Shown in pieces: positions 1 through 12,334 of a stretch of 64,000 bases of DNA; the stretch's first letter is position 1, and each line of letters opens with the position of its first letter. The notes beneath the pieces were generated by a model. That model did not search any database. It was not told where the DNA came from and saw nothing but the letters and a program-made list of their open reading frames with translations. Source of the DNA: Podocnemis expansa. Taxonomy: Eukaryota; Chordata; Testudines; Podocnemididae. The stretch spans positions 47,695,161 to 47,759,160 of the forward strand of contig ML681991.1 of assembly GCA_007922195.1 (NCBI GenBank), given 5' to 3'. The position numbers and the translations under genes are program-made.

Positions 1-180
1 CTGTCTCCCACTCCCTTGAGCCATGCAAAACATGCTACACATCTGTGCAAATGTATGATGCTGCAGGAAACATGAGACAACAGTAATCATGTGGAATAGA
101 TCATGAGCCTTCATAAAGGAACCACGCATGGCCTGACTGGCATAAAATCACACAATTACATTGCAAAACTGAACCAAAAT
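1..180 (-). repeat. LTR-A repeat fragment at window edge
   Basis: This stretch aligns by eye with the reverse strand of the LTR-like repeat seen better at 18150-18605, for example through the shared pattern around 'gagccat...catgttacat'. It is cut by the window start. No coding sequence is seen in it. The LTR interpretation comes from the other copies. Confidence 0.55.
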
Positions 181-1050
181 GTTACATAGAGCATGCCCTA
201 GAGGTGGAGTGAATGGGTATCCTGTTACAGTGCCACAGCGAGCTAGCCTCCCAGGAATCATCCTACACACTGTAGCTCCTTTGGTGGATCGGCAAATTTT
301 GCAGGATGAGGTGTGTTGTGCTGGCAATGCTCACCCCAGGACTGCAGAGCTGCAAAGGATCCAGGCTTCTCAAAGAGGTGGGGAACACATGGCTTTGCAG
401 GGCTTTTGTAAACACTTGAAAAATATCATGGGATGCATGTAAAATTACAGGACGGAGAAAACTGCATAATGAAATGTTGAAACCATGTTCCCAGACAACC
501 ACCGCTGATTCATTTGCATCCATGACGCACAGTCACTTGCTACCCCAGCGCTGGGCTTCTGCACACCTCCTCAGCCTCACATTGCGCTGCTGATGTCTCT
601 TAAATCTGACCAGCTGCCTCCCTGCTTTTCCAGCCCTGAGACTCTATCCCATATATTGGATATTTCTTTTTCTTCTTCTCTTCTGCATGGTTTAATTTTT
701 GCTTTTCTTTATTATTATTGGTACTACGACTACTACTACTAACATATTCCTTTGGGGCATTTGACACCACATAACGAGGGCTTTTCCAAGCCAACAGTTC
801 TGTGTTTGTGTTTGACTCTCTCCTGCTGTAGGCAAAATTCTCAACAATAGTCTTGGCATCAGACAGTCAGATTTCTCCTGTTCCCAGGGCCATCCCTAGG
901 GGGGTGCAAGGCCTCGGGCAAATTGCCCTCGGCGGGGCCCACCTTCATCTCCTTCAGCACTGGCTGTCCCATGTCAGGGACTAGCTGAGTCTACCAAAAA
1001 TGGTGGGGCCGGTTCAGCGCTGTTGGCCTGCCCCCCCCCCACCCCAAACG
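181..1050. other. No gene recognised
   Basis: Only short open frames without recognisable motifs are present. There is a T-rich stretch near 660-720 and a C-run near 1029-1045. Nothing repeated elsewhere in the window was identified. Confidence 0.5.
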
Positions 1051-1059
1051 CGCACTCTG

Positions 1060-2360
1060 TTCTCAGATCTGCGCCAGGCCTGCCTGCTGGCCACCCAGTC
1101 TTGCCACCTGGGCTAGTAAGAGGTGGGGCAACCCCTGGCCAGGCCTGCCTGCTGCACCTGAGCCTTGCCCCTGGGCTAGGGGGAGGGGACCCCAGCCGGA
1201 CCTGCCCACTGGCCTGCAAGGCAGGGGGTTGACCCCAGGTCATACCTGCCCACAAGCCCACTGGCCTGGGGGGGCATTGGTTTGATCCCTGGCCAGACCT
1301 TCGTGCTGCCTGGGCTAGGGAGAGGTGACTCCTGACCTTGCTGCCTGGGCTTGGTGGGGCAGCACAATCCCTGGCCCTGGCTGCTCCTCAGCATTGCTGC
1401 CTGGACTTGGGAGTTGACCCCTGGCCCAGCCTGCCCCTCTGCACTTGGGGAAGGGTCAGTGTTGACCCCTGACCAGGCCTGTGACCCTGGGCTTGCCACC
1501 CCGGCTGGTGGTTGGTCTAAAGAACCCCTGGTCCAACCTACCTGTTGGCCTGCTGGCATCACCACTTAGGCTGGGGATGGCAGGCCTGACCTCTGGCCTT
1601 GCTGCCTGGGCTTGTGGTGGACAACCCCAGGCCTACGTGCACCCCAGCCTTGTCACCTTGGCCTTGGAGAGGAGCAACCCGCTGATCAGGTCTGCCCCCT
1701 GGGGCTCACCACCTGAACATTGGAGAGGAGAGGGCAACCCTGACCCTGACCTCGCCACCTGGTCTGAGGGGATGTGATCCATTGCCCAACCTGCCTGCTG
1801 GCTCCCCAGCCTCACTGCCTAGGCTTGTGGGGGTGACCACTAGCCAAGTCTGCCCCCAAACTCATAGCCTAGGCTTATTGGGGGAAGACCCCTGGCCTGG
1901 CCTGCCCACCCAGCCTCACCACCTGGGCTTGGGGGAGGTGATCTATGGCCCAGCCTGCCTGCTGACACCCCCCCCCCCCAGCCTTGCTGCCTGGGCTAGT
2001 CGGAGAGGACCCCTGGCCCAGCCTGCCCTCCAGCCTCACCACCTGGCCTGGGGGAGTGTCAATCCTTGGCCTGGCCTGCCTGCCATTCTGGGGTACTGGT
2101 GGTGGTGGGGCTTCCTGAACTACCCATCGTCTTCTTGCCAGGCCACCTGCGTGATCCAGGGCCCAGGGGGGCATGATCCCTGATTTACCTGCCCCCCACT
2201 AGCCCAATGTGCCTTGGGGCCCAGGAAGAGTCCTGGATCCCCAGCCCCCCGTGTCCTCCCCAGCCTTGCCGCTGGACTGACTCAAGGACCAGGTGGGCCT
2301 GATCCCTGGCCACCTGCCCCACACTGCTCTGGTGAAATCCCAGGCCCATGGGGAGTCCCA
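1060..2360. repeat. GC-rich degenerate minisatellite
   Basis: Imperfect tandem units of roughly 50-75 bp recur, each built round wording like 'cctgggct..gggg..tgacccctggcc..gcctgcc'. The open frames across it are proline/glycine/leucine-rich by-products of the repeat, and their frame changes from unit to unit. A true unit length needs a dot plot or Tandem Repeats Finder. Confidence 0.7.
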
Positions 2361-2364
2361 GATT

Positions 2365-2712
2365 CCCAGAGTGATGGGGTGCACATGTACATGATGTACA
2401 TGATTTTTCCTTTCACTTGTACACTGGAATTTGATGCCAATTGCACCATGCAATGTTTCTGTGGTGATGCTAATAACCTATTTTGCATGATTTCTTTAAT
2501 GGTATGTTTCCTACAACTTCATACATGTGAACAAACATGTAACATGCTTTCTATGGCTCTGGGATAAGGGAACAGACAGAGGTCTCTCCCAGCAGCAGTG
2601 AACCTGGAAGAGACAAAGGTATGCTAATGGAGGTGTCTGTGAAGAGACAAAAGAGCCATCTCAGCCCTGAAATGGAAGGGCTGAGGGGTTTGGAAACAAA
2701 GACTGAGACCTG
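2365..2712 (+). repeat. LTR-A, first part (split by DIRS#1)
   Basis: Matches the copies at 31047-31550 (+) and 18150-18605 (-): gtgcacatg, a ttgatgccaattgcacc-like segment, aacatgtaacatg and gggaacagaca follow in the same order. It stops at 'gagacctgga', exactly where DIRS#1 begins, and the expected continuation ('ttttaagggcttttgagc') reappears at about 8676. No LTR-internal genes are visible, so this is a solo LTR or a similar non-coding repeat. Confidence 0.65.
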
Positions 2713-2838
2713 GAGGCTCTTCTTTGGGTGCTGCTTGGATACATTCAGTATTAGGTGTCTAAGTGCCAGAATACATGATTGGCCGGAACTTCTTTTAGCC
2801 TTAGCCTGTCAGGACAGGGCTGGCAGCCACCACCCCCT

Positions 2839-2854
2839 GGCCATATATATGGCC
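2839..2854. promoter_or_regulatory. Perfect 16-bp palindrome with TATA-like core in DIRS terminal repeat
   Basis: The sequence GGCCATATATATGGCC is its own reverse complement. Near-identical versions occur in the terminal repeats of the other copies (about 8518, 9671, 18004, 22470, 27986, 33858, 58990). Conservation through decay and the TATA-like core suggest a core promoter that can face either way. The promoter role is inferred. Confidence 0.45.
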
Positions 2855-3594
2855 CCAGCCCTGCTCCTCCCCCATTCCTTTTCTTCCATCCTCAGCAACG
2901 GTTACAGAACACCCTGTTCTTGCTTTGTACAAGGGCCTGTCTCTTTGTTCTGTTTTATGTGTATTTTCACTGGAAGATCTGTCTGCTGACTTCACCAGCG
3001 CTCCTACCATGTCCTTCCAACAGAAACCCAAACACGTTGGGAGGGTTTCTTATTGCCCGTGTGAGCGTCACCCGGGTGTATCATGATCTATTTGCAGGTC
3101 TTAAACAAAGGACTCAGCAGGGAGTGAAGGCTGCATAATGCACCCAGGATCGGATCCTGTAGCTGACGCCAGGAATTCACCAGCTCTGCTCACTGATCTC
3201 TGGCTCTGAAGAAAAGCCACAACCAGACCCAGCACAACGTGCTTGATCGGCACCAGAGCCCTCTTGGTGCCACTCTCCGGTTATGAATACAGCCGCGATC
3301 GGCCTCCAACTCAGCATCATGTGCTTTGTTGGCACCTGAGCCCTCTCAGTGCCAATCTCCAGCTATGAATACAGCCTCGATCGGCCTCTAACCTGGCATG
3401 GTGTGCTCAGTCGGCATAGAAACCCTCTCAGTGTCACCCTCCAGCATTCAATAAAGATCCGCGATTGGCATGAGCTTCATGCTTTGGCAGCAGTCCCACT
3501 GGCCAGTCAGCACCAGAGATGTCTCGACGCCGCTCCCTAGCAGAACCCAGGTAAGAGCGCTCAGGACCAACTTCGGCACCAAAGTGCCAGCGCT

Positions 3595-4870
3595 GTGTCT
3601 GGCACTCCCCTTCGGGGTGCGTGCCTGGAGCCTATCATGGTGCCAACCACATCGGAGGCCTTTGAAGTGACAGAAGACCTCCAGCCCCTGAATACACCGC
3701 AGCCTGTCAAAACAAATGGTAAGTCCGTCTTCTTCCTTCCTCCATTTTACCCAGCACCAGGGGGAGCAGCTCACTACTTGGACCTGTGCCACTGTGAGAC
3801 CATGGGCTCCAATGCCAGTGGCTCTGACTACCTTGCCTTGGCAAGAGATCTGAAAGTGCATTCCTCAGGCCCGGCCCGTTAGTGAAGGGTCCATGGCACC
3901 AGTTCTTCCTGGCACTGCAATTGAAATTGGCTACCTCCTACTGAGGGCCTGCAAGGGGAATCCCTACTAGGTGCCGTGGACCCGGTGAGGGCACCCCAGT
4001 ACCAGGGTTGTCCCTTCTCCCAATTACACCCACAAACAGGGACCAGGGTCTTACAGAGAAGACCCTACCACACTTGAATGCCTTCACTAGGCCACCGCCT
4101 GCCTGGTTCAGGGTCACACCCCTTGAGGGAATTAAGACCCTGCTGTTTGACCTGGGGTTCAAACCTCTCTGGCCGCCATTATGATTCCCCCTCCCCTCCC
4201 CCCCATACTTGTCTCCTTGACATTGCTGGGACACACTGGCCGAGCCTCCTGATTTAGCCAGGATCCTCTAGGAATCCCAGAGGGTTTGACCTCCTGGCTA
4301 AAAAAAACAAAAAAAAGAAAACGCTTATTCAGTTTTCAGTTTTTCAGCTAAGGGATCCTGGCAATCAGGCCATGGTTAAAAAGATTGCCTAGACCTTTGG
4401 GATGCTATGAGGAGTTTCAGCAGCCTCCTCCTGCAAGAATACTTGGGGAGTGTGAATGCTTTTGTCAAGGAAGGTGCCTTGCATCTCACCATGCCTTTAG
4501 AGTGGCTTTCGATGCCTCGAACGTGGCTAGCTGTGGCATTGCTAGGGTCGTGGATACACGCCCGGCTTCAGGATCTTGACCTCTCCCAGGACTTAGAGCA
4601 GGCCATATTAGACTTCCCTTTAGAGGGGCAGTCTCTCTCTCTCTCCTTACCTGTCCACTGACTTCATGATCCATGGCGACTATATACAGAGGTCGGCACT
4701 CAGAGCCCTGGGTACACGCACTCCCCAGGTGCCAGTCTACCACGACTTCTTCAACGCATGGGGGAAGTGTCCTTGTTGTATCCCCCCTCCCACACACAAA
4801 CGAAACGGCTATCTTCAGGAGCCTTTGGACTACAGGAGGATGGTCCCCTTGCCACTTTATAGGTGATCAA
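3595..4870 (+). pseudogene. DIRS#1 gag-like remnant
   Basis: Broken frames at 3595-3882, 4407-4661 and 4666-4866 carry stretches comparable with the gag-like ORFs of the other DIRS copies: a region around 'STPEAFEVTEDL'-like wording, then 'LLQEYLGSVNAF', then 'DLSQDLEQAILDFPLEG'. The last resembles 'NVQQAVLDLPFEGE' in DIRS#2 and 'DMQQAIQDLPFEGW' in DIRS#3. Function is the presumed nucleocapsid-like protein of the retrotransposon. Several frameshifts and stops separate the pieces. Confidence 0.5.
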
Positions 4871-6752
4871 CTCCAACAGGGTCGTTCTCCCTCCATAAGA
4901 ACCCTTGAACATCAGAGTGGAAACCTAAACAATTTTGCTAAATGCCCCCCCTCACAATCAGCCTCGGGACATTTCTTCCTCCTCTCCGGTACCAGTGTGC
5001 CTCCCTCTTCCCTTCCAATACCTTTCGGGTCAATTAAAGGCCTGGGCCACTGGAGAAGTCTCCTCACATGCACTTGCTTCCAGACGCATACACCCCTGGA
5101 GTCTTGGTGGGAACCGGGAGGTCACAGAGGTATGCAAAGTGGGCACATCATGCCCCGAAAAAAAAAATACCCCAACCCAAACCAAAACAAACCAAAACAA
5201 ACCAAAACAAAACAAAAAACACCCTATAGCCCTCTGGGTCAAGGGCAGGATGCTTACGCTTTGGCCAACTCGTTCCCAGTCAGGTACACTGAAACGATAC
5301 ACTCCCCTGTCACTATCCTGAGAACACTCCTCATCCGTGTCGGCTTGCAGTGGATTGGGGGGAAGGTATTGTGGGATTATGCACCCCCCCCCAGGTGGAG
5401 GGCAAGGTCATCCCTCTTTGCCCTCTATCTTCTCCTGCCTCAACCCCTCCCTGGGCTGTGCCCCCTTAATACTGGGGACATGCTCTTCAGACTCGTATTA
5501 GGCTTTTGCCTGAGAGATCCACGAATCTCACTGTAGTGGTTTTTTTCACCACTTTACACAGGTTCTTCTGCCCAAGAGCAGACCCCAGTCTACTGTTGAT
5601 TGGAACCTCCTCTGCTCTGGTGCCTCCCTCTATGAGGCAAGGGTCGCTTCCCCTAAAAGCCCTAGACAGCCATCTAGAAGCTGCCCTGACCTCTCTACTG
5701 TACCCCTCTCCTCCCTAGAATTGCTGCGAAGGGAGATAGTAGGGGATGGAACTCCTAACCACCATTGGCACTCATACACCTGAGTTAGCCATTTGAGGAC
5801 ATGTGGTTTTCATCTCAGGTTAGTTTCCATGCAGAACTCTGGCCCAGGGAAACTTACAGACCTTAATAGACTGGAAAGCCTGATGCCTTATGGGTAACAT
5901 TTTTATAACATTGCCTCTTGCCCCTCTGTGTTCCTTAAAGGACACAGCAGTTCTTTCTTGTCATCCCTAAGTAAGGGTTGCCTTATGCTTTCTTCCTCTC
6001 CCTGGGGTCCTTCCATCCTCCCTCCTCCCACCCAGGACCTGCCCAAGCCTTAACCTTTGCAATACATGGGGTGGTGAACCAATGACAATCTTTCCCTTGG
6101 AGCAGGAGTTACATACCACTCCAACTTGTGTTTTCCCTAAGGTGTCGTCATTCTCCTCATCAGGACCTATGCAAAGTCCCTTGTAGCTGGCCTTTTATAG
6201 CCAGGACCCAACACCTGCACATGCCACTAGAATGAGTCATCTAGCTATGTTATGAAGGCTGACTGCCGCTCCATAGAAGTGAGAGATGACAATGCCTTCC
6301 GACCTGCATGCCCTTTCCAAACAGTCTGATTCTGGAGTTGGAGGCATGACTCTTGAGGTGGACCTGACCCATCCACAGAGATGGCCAGATACCCCTTCCC
6401 TTGATTCACCAAACCTCTCCCTACGCGAGTCCGTGTACCAGACGAATAGAGTACAGGGGCAGGGGACAGAAATGCGCACCAAGTGCTGAAGTTGTGTAAG
6501 CCCGCCCCACCCAGAACCCTGTGATGTTTTCATCACCCCTACCTCAGGTCATTTCCCCCCTTTTTGGCTGGGGACAACCTAACATGGGGAATTCAATCAC
6601 TTTTTCCCTATATCCTCTCCTGATACTAGGATGGGTGCTCCTAAAAGCTCTCTTTTCTACTACAATAACCTGCTTAAGGGTTACCTCTAAAGAAGGGCCC
6701 TTCTGAGATGTCTACTCCTCCCTTTATGACAACCTCCCTGAGGCATGTCTCT
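4871..6752 (+). other. Decayed interior of DIRS#1
   Basis: By position this should hold reverse transcriptase and RNase H, but I could not find a YxDD-type or RNase H motif by eye. It includes a low-complexity A/C run at about 5159-5219. Confidence 0.4.
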
Positions 6753-7755
6753 GGGTATGTCCAGACAGGGCATTTATTTCGAAGCAACACTGGTTGTTTC
6801 AAAATAAAAGTCCCTATGTCCACACAATGTTTTCTTGTTTCGAAAGGAGGGAGCTCCTTATTTCGAAACGAGCCCTCCTTTTGAAACAGCTTAAACCACT
6901 TTGGTTTTGAAAGGAGGGTTATTTTGAAACCAGTTATTTCAAAATAATACCATTTGGACATGTTATTTTGAAACAAGGATTACTTTGAAATAACAGGGAC
7001 CTTCCTCCCAGCGTGCATAGCACCCTGGGGGGAAGGTCGCACCTCCCCCCAGCACCCTGGCCAGGGATCAGCACCCAGGCCAGGGTGCTGAGTGGAGTGC
7101 AGGGGGTTGGAGATTGTCCCAGCCAGCTTCCCCCCACTTCCCCCTGCTGGGAGCAGGAGGGAATGTGTGCCTCAGCCCCCTTTGCCCCCTCCACCCCTGG
7201 AAAGGGGAAGCAGGGGGAAGCCAGCTGGGGCAACCCAGGGCTCTGCCCCCTGCCTGGGCTGCAGGGGAGCTGCCGGCCCCGCAGCCCAGTCAGGGGGGCT
7301 GCAGCCCCCCCAGAGTGGCTATGCCAGGGTGGCTCACCCTGCCACTGGGGCTGCCCCGAAGCCCGGGGCGCCCCACCTCTGGGGTTCCCTGGCACCCCCC
7401 CACCCGCTCCTACTGGCAGGAGGGGGGGCACTGAGGAAACCTGGGGGCTGGGCGGCCCTGTCCCTGCCCCGGCAGAAGTGGCAGCGGGTGCCAGGGAAGC
7501 CCCCCCGCCCCAGCAGGAGTGGCAGGGGGCGCTGGGGAATCCCGGGGGTGGGATGCCCCCCGCCCTGCACAAGAGCCCCTGCTCCTCACCTCCCCTATCG
7601 AAATAGCATGCCCACTGTTTTTTTCCTTATTTCGAAATAAGCCGTTATTTATTTTATATTATTTTATAAGGCGTTTTGAAATAAAGCCGTTATTTTGAAA
7701 CAGCTTGTTTCCAAATGACCTACTTCGAAATAAGCCCTTGTGTGTGGGCATAGCC
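6753..7755. mobile_element. Harbinger-type MITE H1 (TCT target duplication)
   Basis: The element runs from GGGTATG to CATAGCC and is flanked on both sides by TCT. Multiple copies of the palindrome TTTCGAAATAA and its CpG-decayed forms lie near both ends. The GC-rich middle carries the hairpin-prone 'cagggtgc..gcaccctgg' module that also occurs in H2 and H3. Related ends at 40633 border a HARBI1-like transposase. It is non-autonomous: the long open frames in the GC-rich middle look like composition artefacts. Confidence 0.75.
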
Positions 7756-8469
7756 TCTGAGATTTCTGGGCCCCAGAGGTGGGTCTGCCAAGCATCTAGG
7801 ACTTATTCCGCGGCCAGTGGGGAAAGGTCTTTTGCCTATCTCCCCTTTGGCCAAGGGGAGATGTGTTCCCCGCTCCAGTTTTGGTTAGTGTTTAACCCAA
7901 CTCACCTTTCCCTTTTGGGGTTGAGGTGGCAAGGACAGCAGTTATTCCACCCTTGCTCTTTGCCTGCAGTTGTGGGAATCTGTTCCCTGGATCACGACTG
8001 CCTTTCTCCAGAGTCGATTCTTCTAGGAAGGGGCAACTGTCCTACACTAAATGGTTTTGCTGGTGACAAGGTTGTTCTTTGCTATTAGGATATAGCAAAT
8101 TCCCTGACAATGAACCAGGGAGTGCCCCAGTTCAGGTTATAGTCTCCTGACAGAATGGCAAATGACCCCTCGGCACTCTTATGCATGCCTCCTTCCAAGA
8201 ATCTTGCACTTTGTGGTGTGTCCGTAGGCATTCGCCTGGTGGCCCACTGCTTGTTCGTCCAGTTTGGGGGTTGTGCCATTTGTGAGTAGCTGTGCTGATG
8301 GCGGATAAAGTTCTAACTCCACCCACCTTCCACAGGATGGCTAGCAGTCACCTAATACTGACTGTATCCGAGCAGTGCTCGAAGAAGAATGATGGGTTAC
8401 TTACCAGTAACTGTCCTTCTCCGAGATGGGCTGCTCAGATTCATTCAGTCCCCTCCTGCCATCCCTGCT
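7756..8469 (+). other. Decayed 3' interior of DIRS#1
   Basis: Continues DIRS#1 after MITE H1. The segment at 8270-8400 matches the sequence that precedes the 3' end of DIRS#2 and DIRS#4 ('ggctag.agtcacct..tactga'). No intact recombinase ORF is seen. Confidence 0.45.
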
Positions 8470-8675
8470 ACTCGGATTTTAGCGATTAATGGGAACTGGG
8501 GAGGACCAGGGCTGGGGCCATATATGTGGCCAGGGGGCGATGGCTGCCAGCCCTGTCCTGACAGGCTAAGGCTAAAAGAAGTTCCTGTCAATCATGCGCT
8601 TTAGCACACAAACACCTAATACTGAATGAATCTGAGCAGTCCATCTTGAAGGACAGTTACTAGTAAGTAACCCAC
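8470..8675 (-). repeat. DIRS#1 3' inverted terminal repeat
   Basis: Reverse complement of the 5' end at about 2725-2910, including the ggccatatatgtggcc core near 8518 and 'cacctaatactgaatgaat'. It ends in a poly-pyrimidine/AGTAA segment before the LTR-A continuation. Confidence 0.7.
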
Positions 8676-8945
8676 TGTTTTAAGGGCTTTTGAGCTGGGA
8701 TTCTCCATCTTGTAACAACTTCAAGCAAGATCTGGGCCCTGACTGGCCTCAGGCAGATACTGGCTGTGCAAACATCTAACAGCCAAACACTTTGAGCATA
8801 AACTTGTTTGGACTATGAGGTTAGTTTAAGTAGAAGTATTAGGTTAGCATGCATATTTTGCATTTTATGTTCTTGTGGTCTCTCCTGACTTTCTTATACT
8901 GTGACTCTGCCATGCTTGGCCATATTTCCACTTAGAATGGTACAA
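8676..8945 (+). repeat. LTR-A, second part
   Basis: Continues the copy that began at 2365. It shares 'gatctgggccctg', 'ctggc..gcaaacatctaacagcc' and 'ttagcatgcatattttgc' with the other copies. Its last 130 bp match the reverse strand of 9375-9509, so two LTR-A copies face each other here. Confidence 0.6.
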
Positions 8946-9374
8946 TTAAAGCAACAGGCTGAGGCACAAAAACCTGGGAATTGCTGTGCCACTGTGACAG
9001 GCCACTCCCCAAATCCCATCAGCTGTGCCACTGTGACCTCGCAATTCCCACTCCTGAACCCCAAATCACCCTGCTTTGCCTGGTGACCACTCACTCTGGA
9101 GTCAGTCCACTCCAGCCTCTTGCATGAAATTGGTCCCAAGCAGTGGGTGTATGCCCCCCTGCTACTTGAGGGATGCTTCCCCAGCAAGCATCCCCGGCCA
9201 CAGTTACCACACCAGGAGCCCCTGTCTACAGAGACTGAGAACCACTCCCAACCATCACACACTCAAGTCCATCCATTTAACAAAGAAATGGATTGTGCCC
9301 ATCCTCATTCACTCACACACTCTAAAGATCACACAGCTTTAGGTAAAACAACTACTAGTTTATTGATTAGATCA
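8946..9374. other. Junction between two facing LTR-A copies
   Basis: This lies between the inverted LTR-A arms. A short tandem echo, 'gctgtgccactgtgac', appears twice at about 8983-9030. On the minus strand an AATAAA-type signal near 9360 could belong to the LTR-A copy on that strand. No ORF with recognisable motifs. Confidence 0.35.
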
Positions 9375-9509
9375 TAATTCTAAGTGACAATATGGCCAAG
9401 CATGGCAGAATCACAGTATAAGCAAGTCAGGAGAGACCACAAGAAAATTAAAGGCAAAACACACATGCTAACCTAATACTTCTACTTAAACTAACCTCAA
9501 AGTCCAAAC
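9375..9509 (-). repeat. LTR-A copy on minus strand, downstream part
   Basis: Inverted match to 8810-8945. Joined across DIRS#2 with 18150-18605: the interrupted LTR wording (aaacaa / gtttatgc) becomes continuous when DIRS#2 is removed. Confidence 0.6.
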
Positions 9510-12334
9510 AATGGTGGGTTACCTACAGTAACCATCCTTCTTCGAGATGGGTTGCTCGGATCCATTCAGTATTAGGTGTCTCCATGCCGGAGTGCCGGAT
9601 TGTCCTGAAAAACTTTTGTCCTAGCCTGTCAGAAGAGGAGAGGCAGCCACCGCCCCTTGTGCCACCTGCAACTATATATGCAGCCGCCTCCCTGCCCCCT
9701 CCTCAGTTCCTTGGATTCGCCAACTCCACAAGCAGGGACGGAGGGAAGGGACTTGAAAGGATCCAAGCAACCCAGCTCAAAGAAGGGTTACTGTAGGTAA
9801 CCCACCATTCTTCTTCGAGCGCTGCTCAGATGCATTCAGTAATAGGTGACTACTAGCCATGCTGACGGATGGCAGGTGGAGTTGGTACTTCCGCCTTCAG
9901 CACAGCAACAAGTCCCCTGAAACAGACCACCCCCCCCCCAGCAAGACACTTGCCGGGAAGAACAGTGAGCGGGCCTGATGGTCCGGAGGGCGAGGGCTGA
10001 GGGTCTGCCAGGAAGGGGTAGGCCCGAACCCATTGAGGTCAAAGAATAACGGTCAGACCATGTCGCCTGGGTTGGGAAAGGGAAGGCAATCTTGGATCAG
10101 ACTGTGTGGGTGCCCTGCTTAAGAGGAACTCGGAATGTAACTGGCCAATAAGTTGGCCCAGGGCATGTTCTATGGACACGCCAGAGAACATTAAAAGCTA
10201 TCAAAAGGGCTAGCTGAGTGGGCACGTCTTGGTGAGTGCGCAAGAGGGCATAGAGCACCACAGATTCCAGGGGCCACCTAGCCATAGACTAGTTGGTGGC
10301 CGCTAATTGCGTATTAAGCAAAGAGAGAAGGGCAATGGCCGCCCTAGAGAGTGTGGCTATGCGGGCCGTCTGAGCAAAGGGAAGCAAGGGTATAACCACG
10401 AGATGGCTCAGGGTTAGCTGAGAAGGCCATGAAACACAGCCCATGGCCTATGGGGTCAGTTCAAGGAGGACGGGGCCTTCGGTGTGAATAAATGACCCCA
10501 AAGTGTGGGAGTGCATGATTCAACCAAATTGGCCCTATAACTGGCTCTTGTAGGAGAGGCATGGAACGTACTGACTGCAACGTGGCCTACCAATTGACAG
10601 GGAAACCTATAGGCTGCTAGAATATAGGGGGAGCCCCCCCCCGGTTTAGACCTATCGGGTTTTCCTTTCGGGCTCGTACTAGAGAGTGGGGGAAAAAAAA
10701 ACAGAGGAAAGGGGAAGGAAAAATTCCACTATTGTTTTGTGAGTCCCTAGGCGACTGAGGGATCGAGGGGCAGCCAGGGACGAACCTCCAGACTCAGTAC
10801 CCATGGTCTTTGTCTGGAGAGTAGCTCTACCATCTTGTCTGCCAGGGTTGTCCAGGAGGCATTTCTAAGGCACAGTATGAGGGATGGTACCAATGAGGGC
10901 CCTTCTAGGCTTAAGAATGGAACCTAAGTTGAGCAGTCACCAGTTCGAAGGGTGCCCTATTATCAGAGAACCAGACGGGGTCCCCGCCTGAAGGGGGGAG
11001 GGCATAGGAGGAGAAGAGAAAAAGGCAGGAGAACCGCCGAAGCCGCCATATGTTGCCTAGGAAAGAGGTTCTCTGCATATATTACACCATGGAAATAGCA
11101 GTGGTGTCAACGGGGTCCTTGAGAAAGGCGAGAGGGGACTGCAAATATGCCAGACGCTGCCAACGCATGTGGGGAGGGAGCGGTAGCCCTAGGGGCTGTG
11201 CTGGGTATAGTGGGCTGTTACACAGGTGGGTCTGGGCGGGAAGGAAAGAGGAAGAGGAAAGATGAGTGTTGTACCCTGCCAGGGGAGGATCGAAGGTATA
11301 GCTATGTAGGTGCCCAAGAAAAGAGGAACCTTCGTCTAATATAGATGGCTATCCCCAAGGCGGCGAATAGCGAGTACTATGTGTGCGGGGGCACTTGTAG
11401 GGGTAGGCCCCGCACCGTTTCTGAAGATGTGGAACACGGCAGGTGTTCCTCTTTCAGGATTAGTTGTCCCTCGTCATACTTGTTGGCCCCAGGGGACTGT
11501 GGGTGACCCTGGAGATGCTAAACCGAAAAAAGGAGATGTTGGGTGGGTCCCCAGTTCCCAGTAGGTATCTGGAGGTAGGGCTGGGGATCTTACGAGATGA
11601 GAAGGGAAAAGGGAAGGGATGGACCGTACCTACAGTCCGTATGGGGGTATACCTCTCTCTATATACACCTTCCCGACAATGGCATCTCAAACAGCTGTAT
11701 TCCCATATAGGTGTGACCTGTTGATTGTGGATGAAAATCCTGCCAGAGGGTCATAGTGTCAGCACGGGTAGCTGTGTGACCAGGGATGTACCCCTCCCCT
11801 TTCATCCCCCAACCCGGATACACGGGTTCCTACCTGGGGCACGCGTGATGATCACTGCGTAGTCCTACTGGGGGGGAGTCTTCGGACACGCACATCTTGG
11901 AGCCCCGCCAAAGCTAGGCTACAACGAGGCACGTCTCCGTCCCTTGGCAGGGCTAGGGTGGGAAACGTGATGGGTGCAATTGGGAGGAAAACTGTTGCAA
12001 TGGGGAGGGGGGAGTTTTCATTGGCAGGTTCGGTGTTTAAGGGGAGCACCATTGCCAAACCCCCAATACCATAGGGCTCAGGCCCAGGTAGGGGCTCAAA
12101 CTCTGGACCGTCAGATTGAGGGCCCGGTGCTCAGCAGCTAGCCAGGCAGACCCAGGAGGGTCAGGTAGACTTGTCCTCCCTATGAGAAGCAGGGGAGGGT
12201 TAGCGGTGCCTTAAGCCAAGGGGGGGGGTAGTGGTACCCAGGAGACTCGCACCCCTAAGGGTGGTTAAGAAACCTTTCTGTTCAGTTGACAATGAAAGGC
12301 AAGGGGTTTACCCACCTGAGGAGTAGAATTTAAG

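Larger units (their letters stand above)
2713..8675 (+). mobile_element. DIRS-type tyrosine-recombinase retrotransposon #1, decayed
   Basis: It begins with the terminal repeat shared by all four DIRS copies (attcagtattaggtgt, then a palindromic ATATAT core) and ends near 8470-8675 with the reverse complement of that repeat. Such inverted ends are known for DIRS elements. Gag-like fragments occur at 3.6-4.9 kb. No RT, RNase H or recombinase ORF survives. The flanks rejoin into one LTR-A copy with no evident target duplication, as expected for DIRS. A Harbinger MITE sits inside at 6753-7755. Family assignment rests on DIRS#4, where the enzyme motifs are readable. Confidence 0.7.

Noticed and set aside
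1023..2183. Open frames in GC-rich DNA
   Set aside because: Degenerate tandem repeat; Pro/Gly/Leu-rich frames switch from unit to unit.
4673..5536. 287-aa open frame
   Set aside because: It reads across decayed DIRS#1 in a frame different from the gag-like text at 4666-4866 and through an A/C low-complexity run; no motif.
7013..7640. Several open frames of 180-210 aa on both strands
   Set aside because: GC-rich interior of MITE H1 with many overlapping open frames and no family motif.
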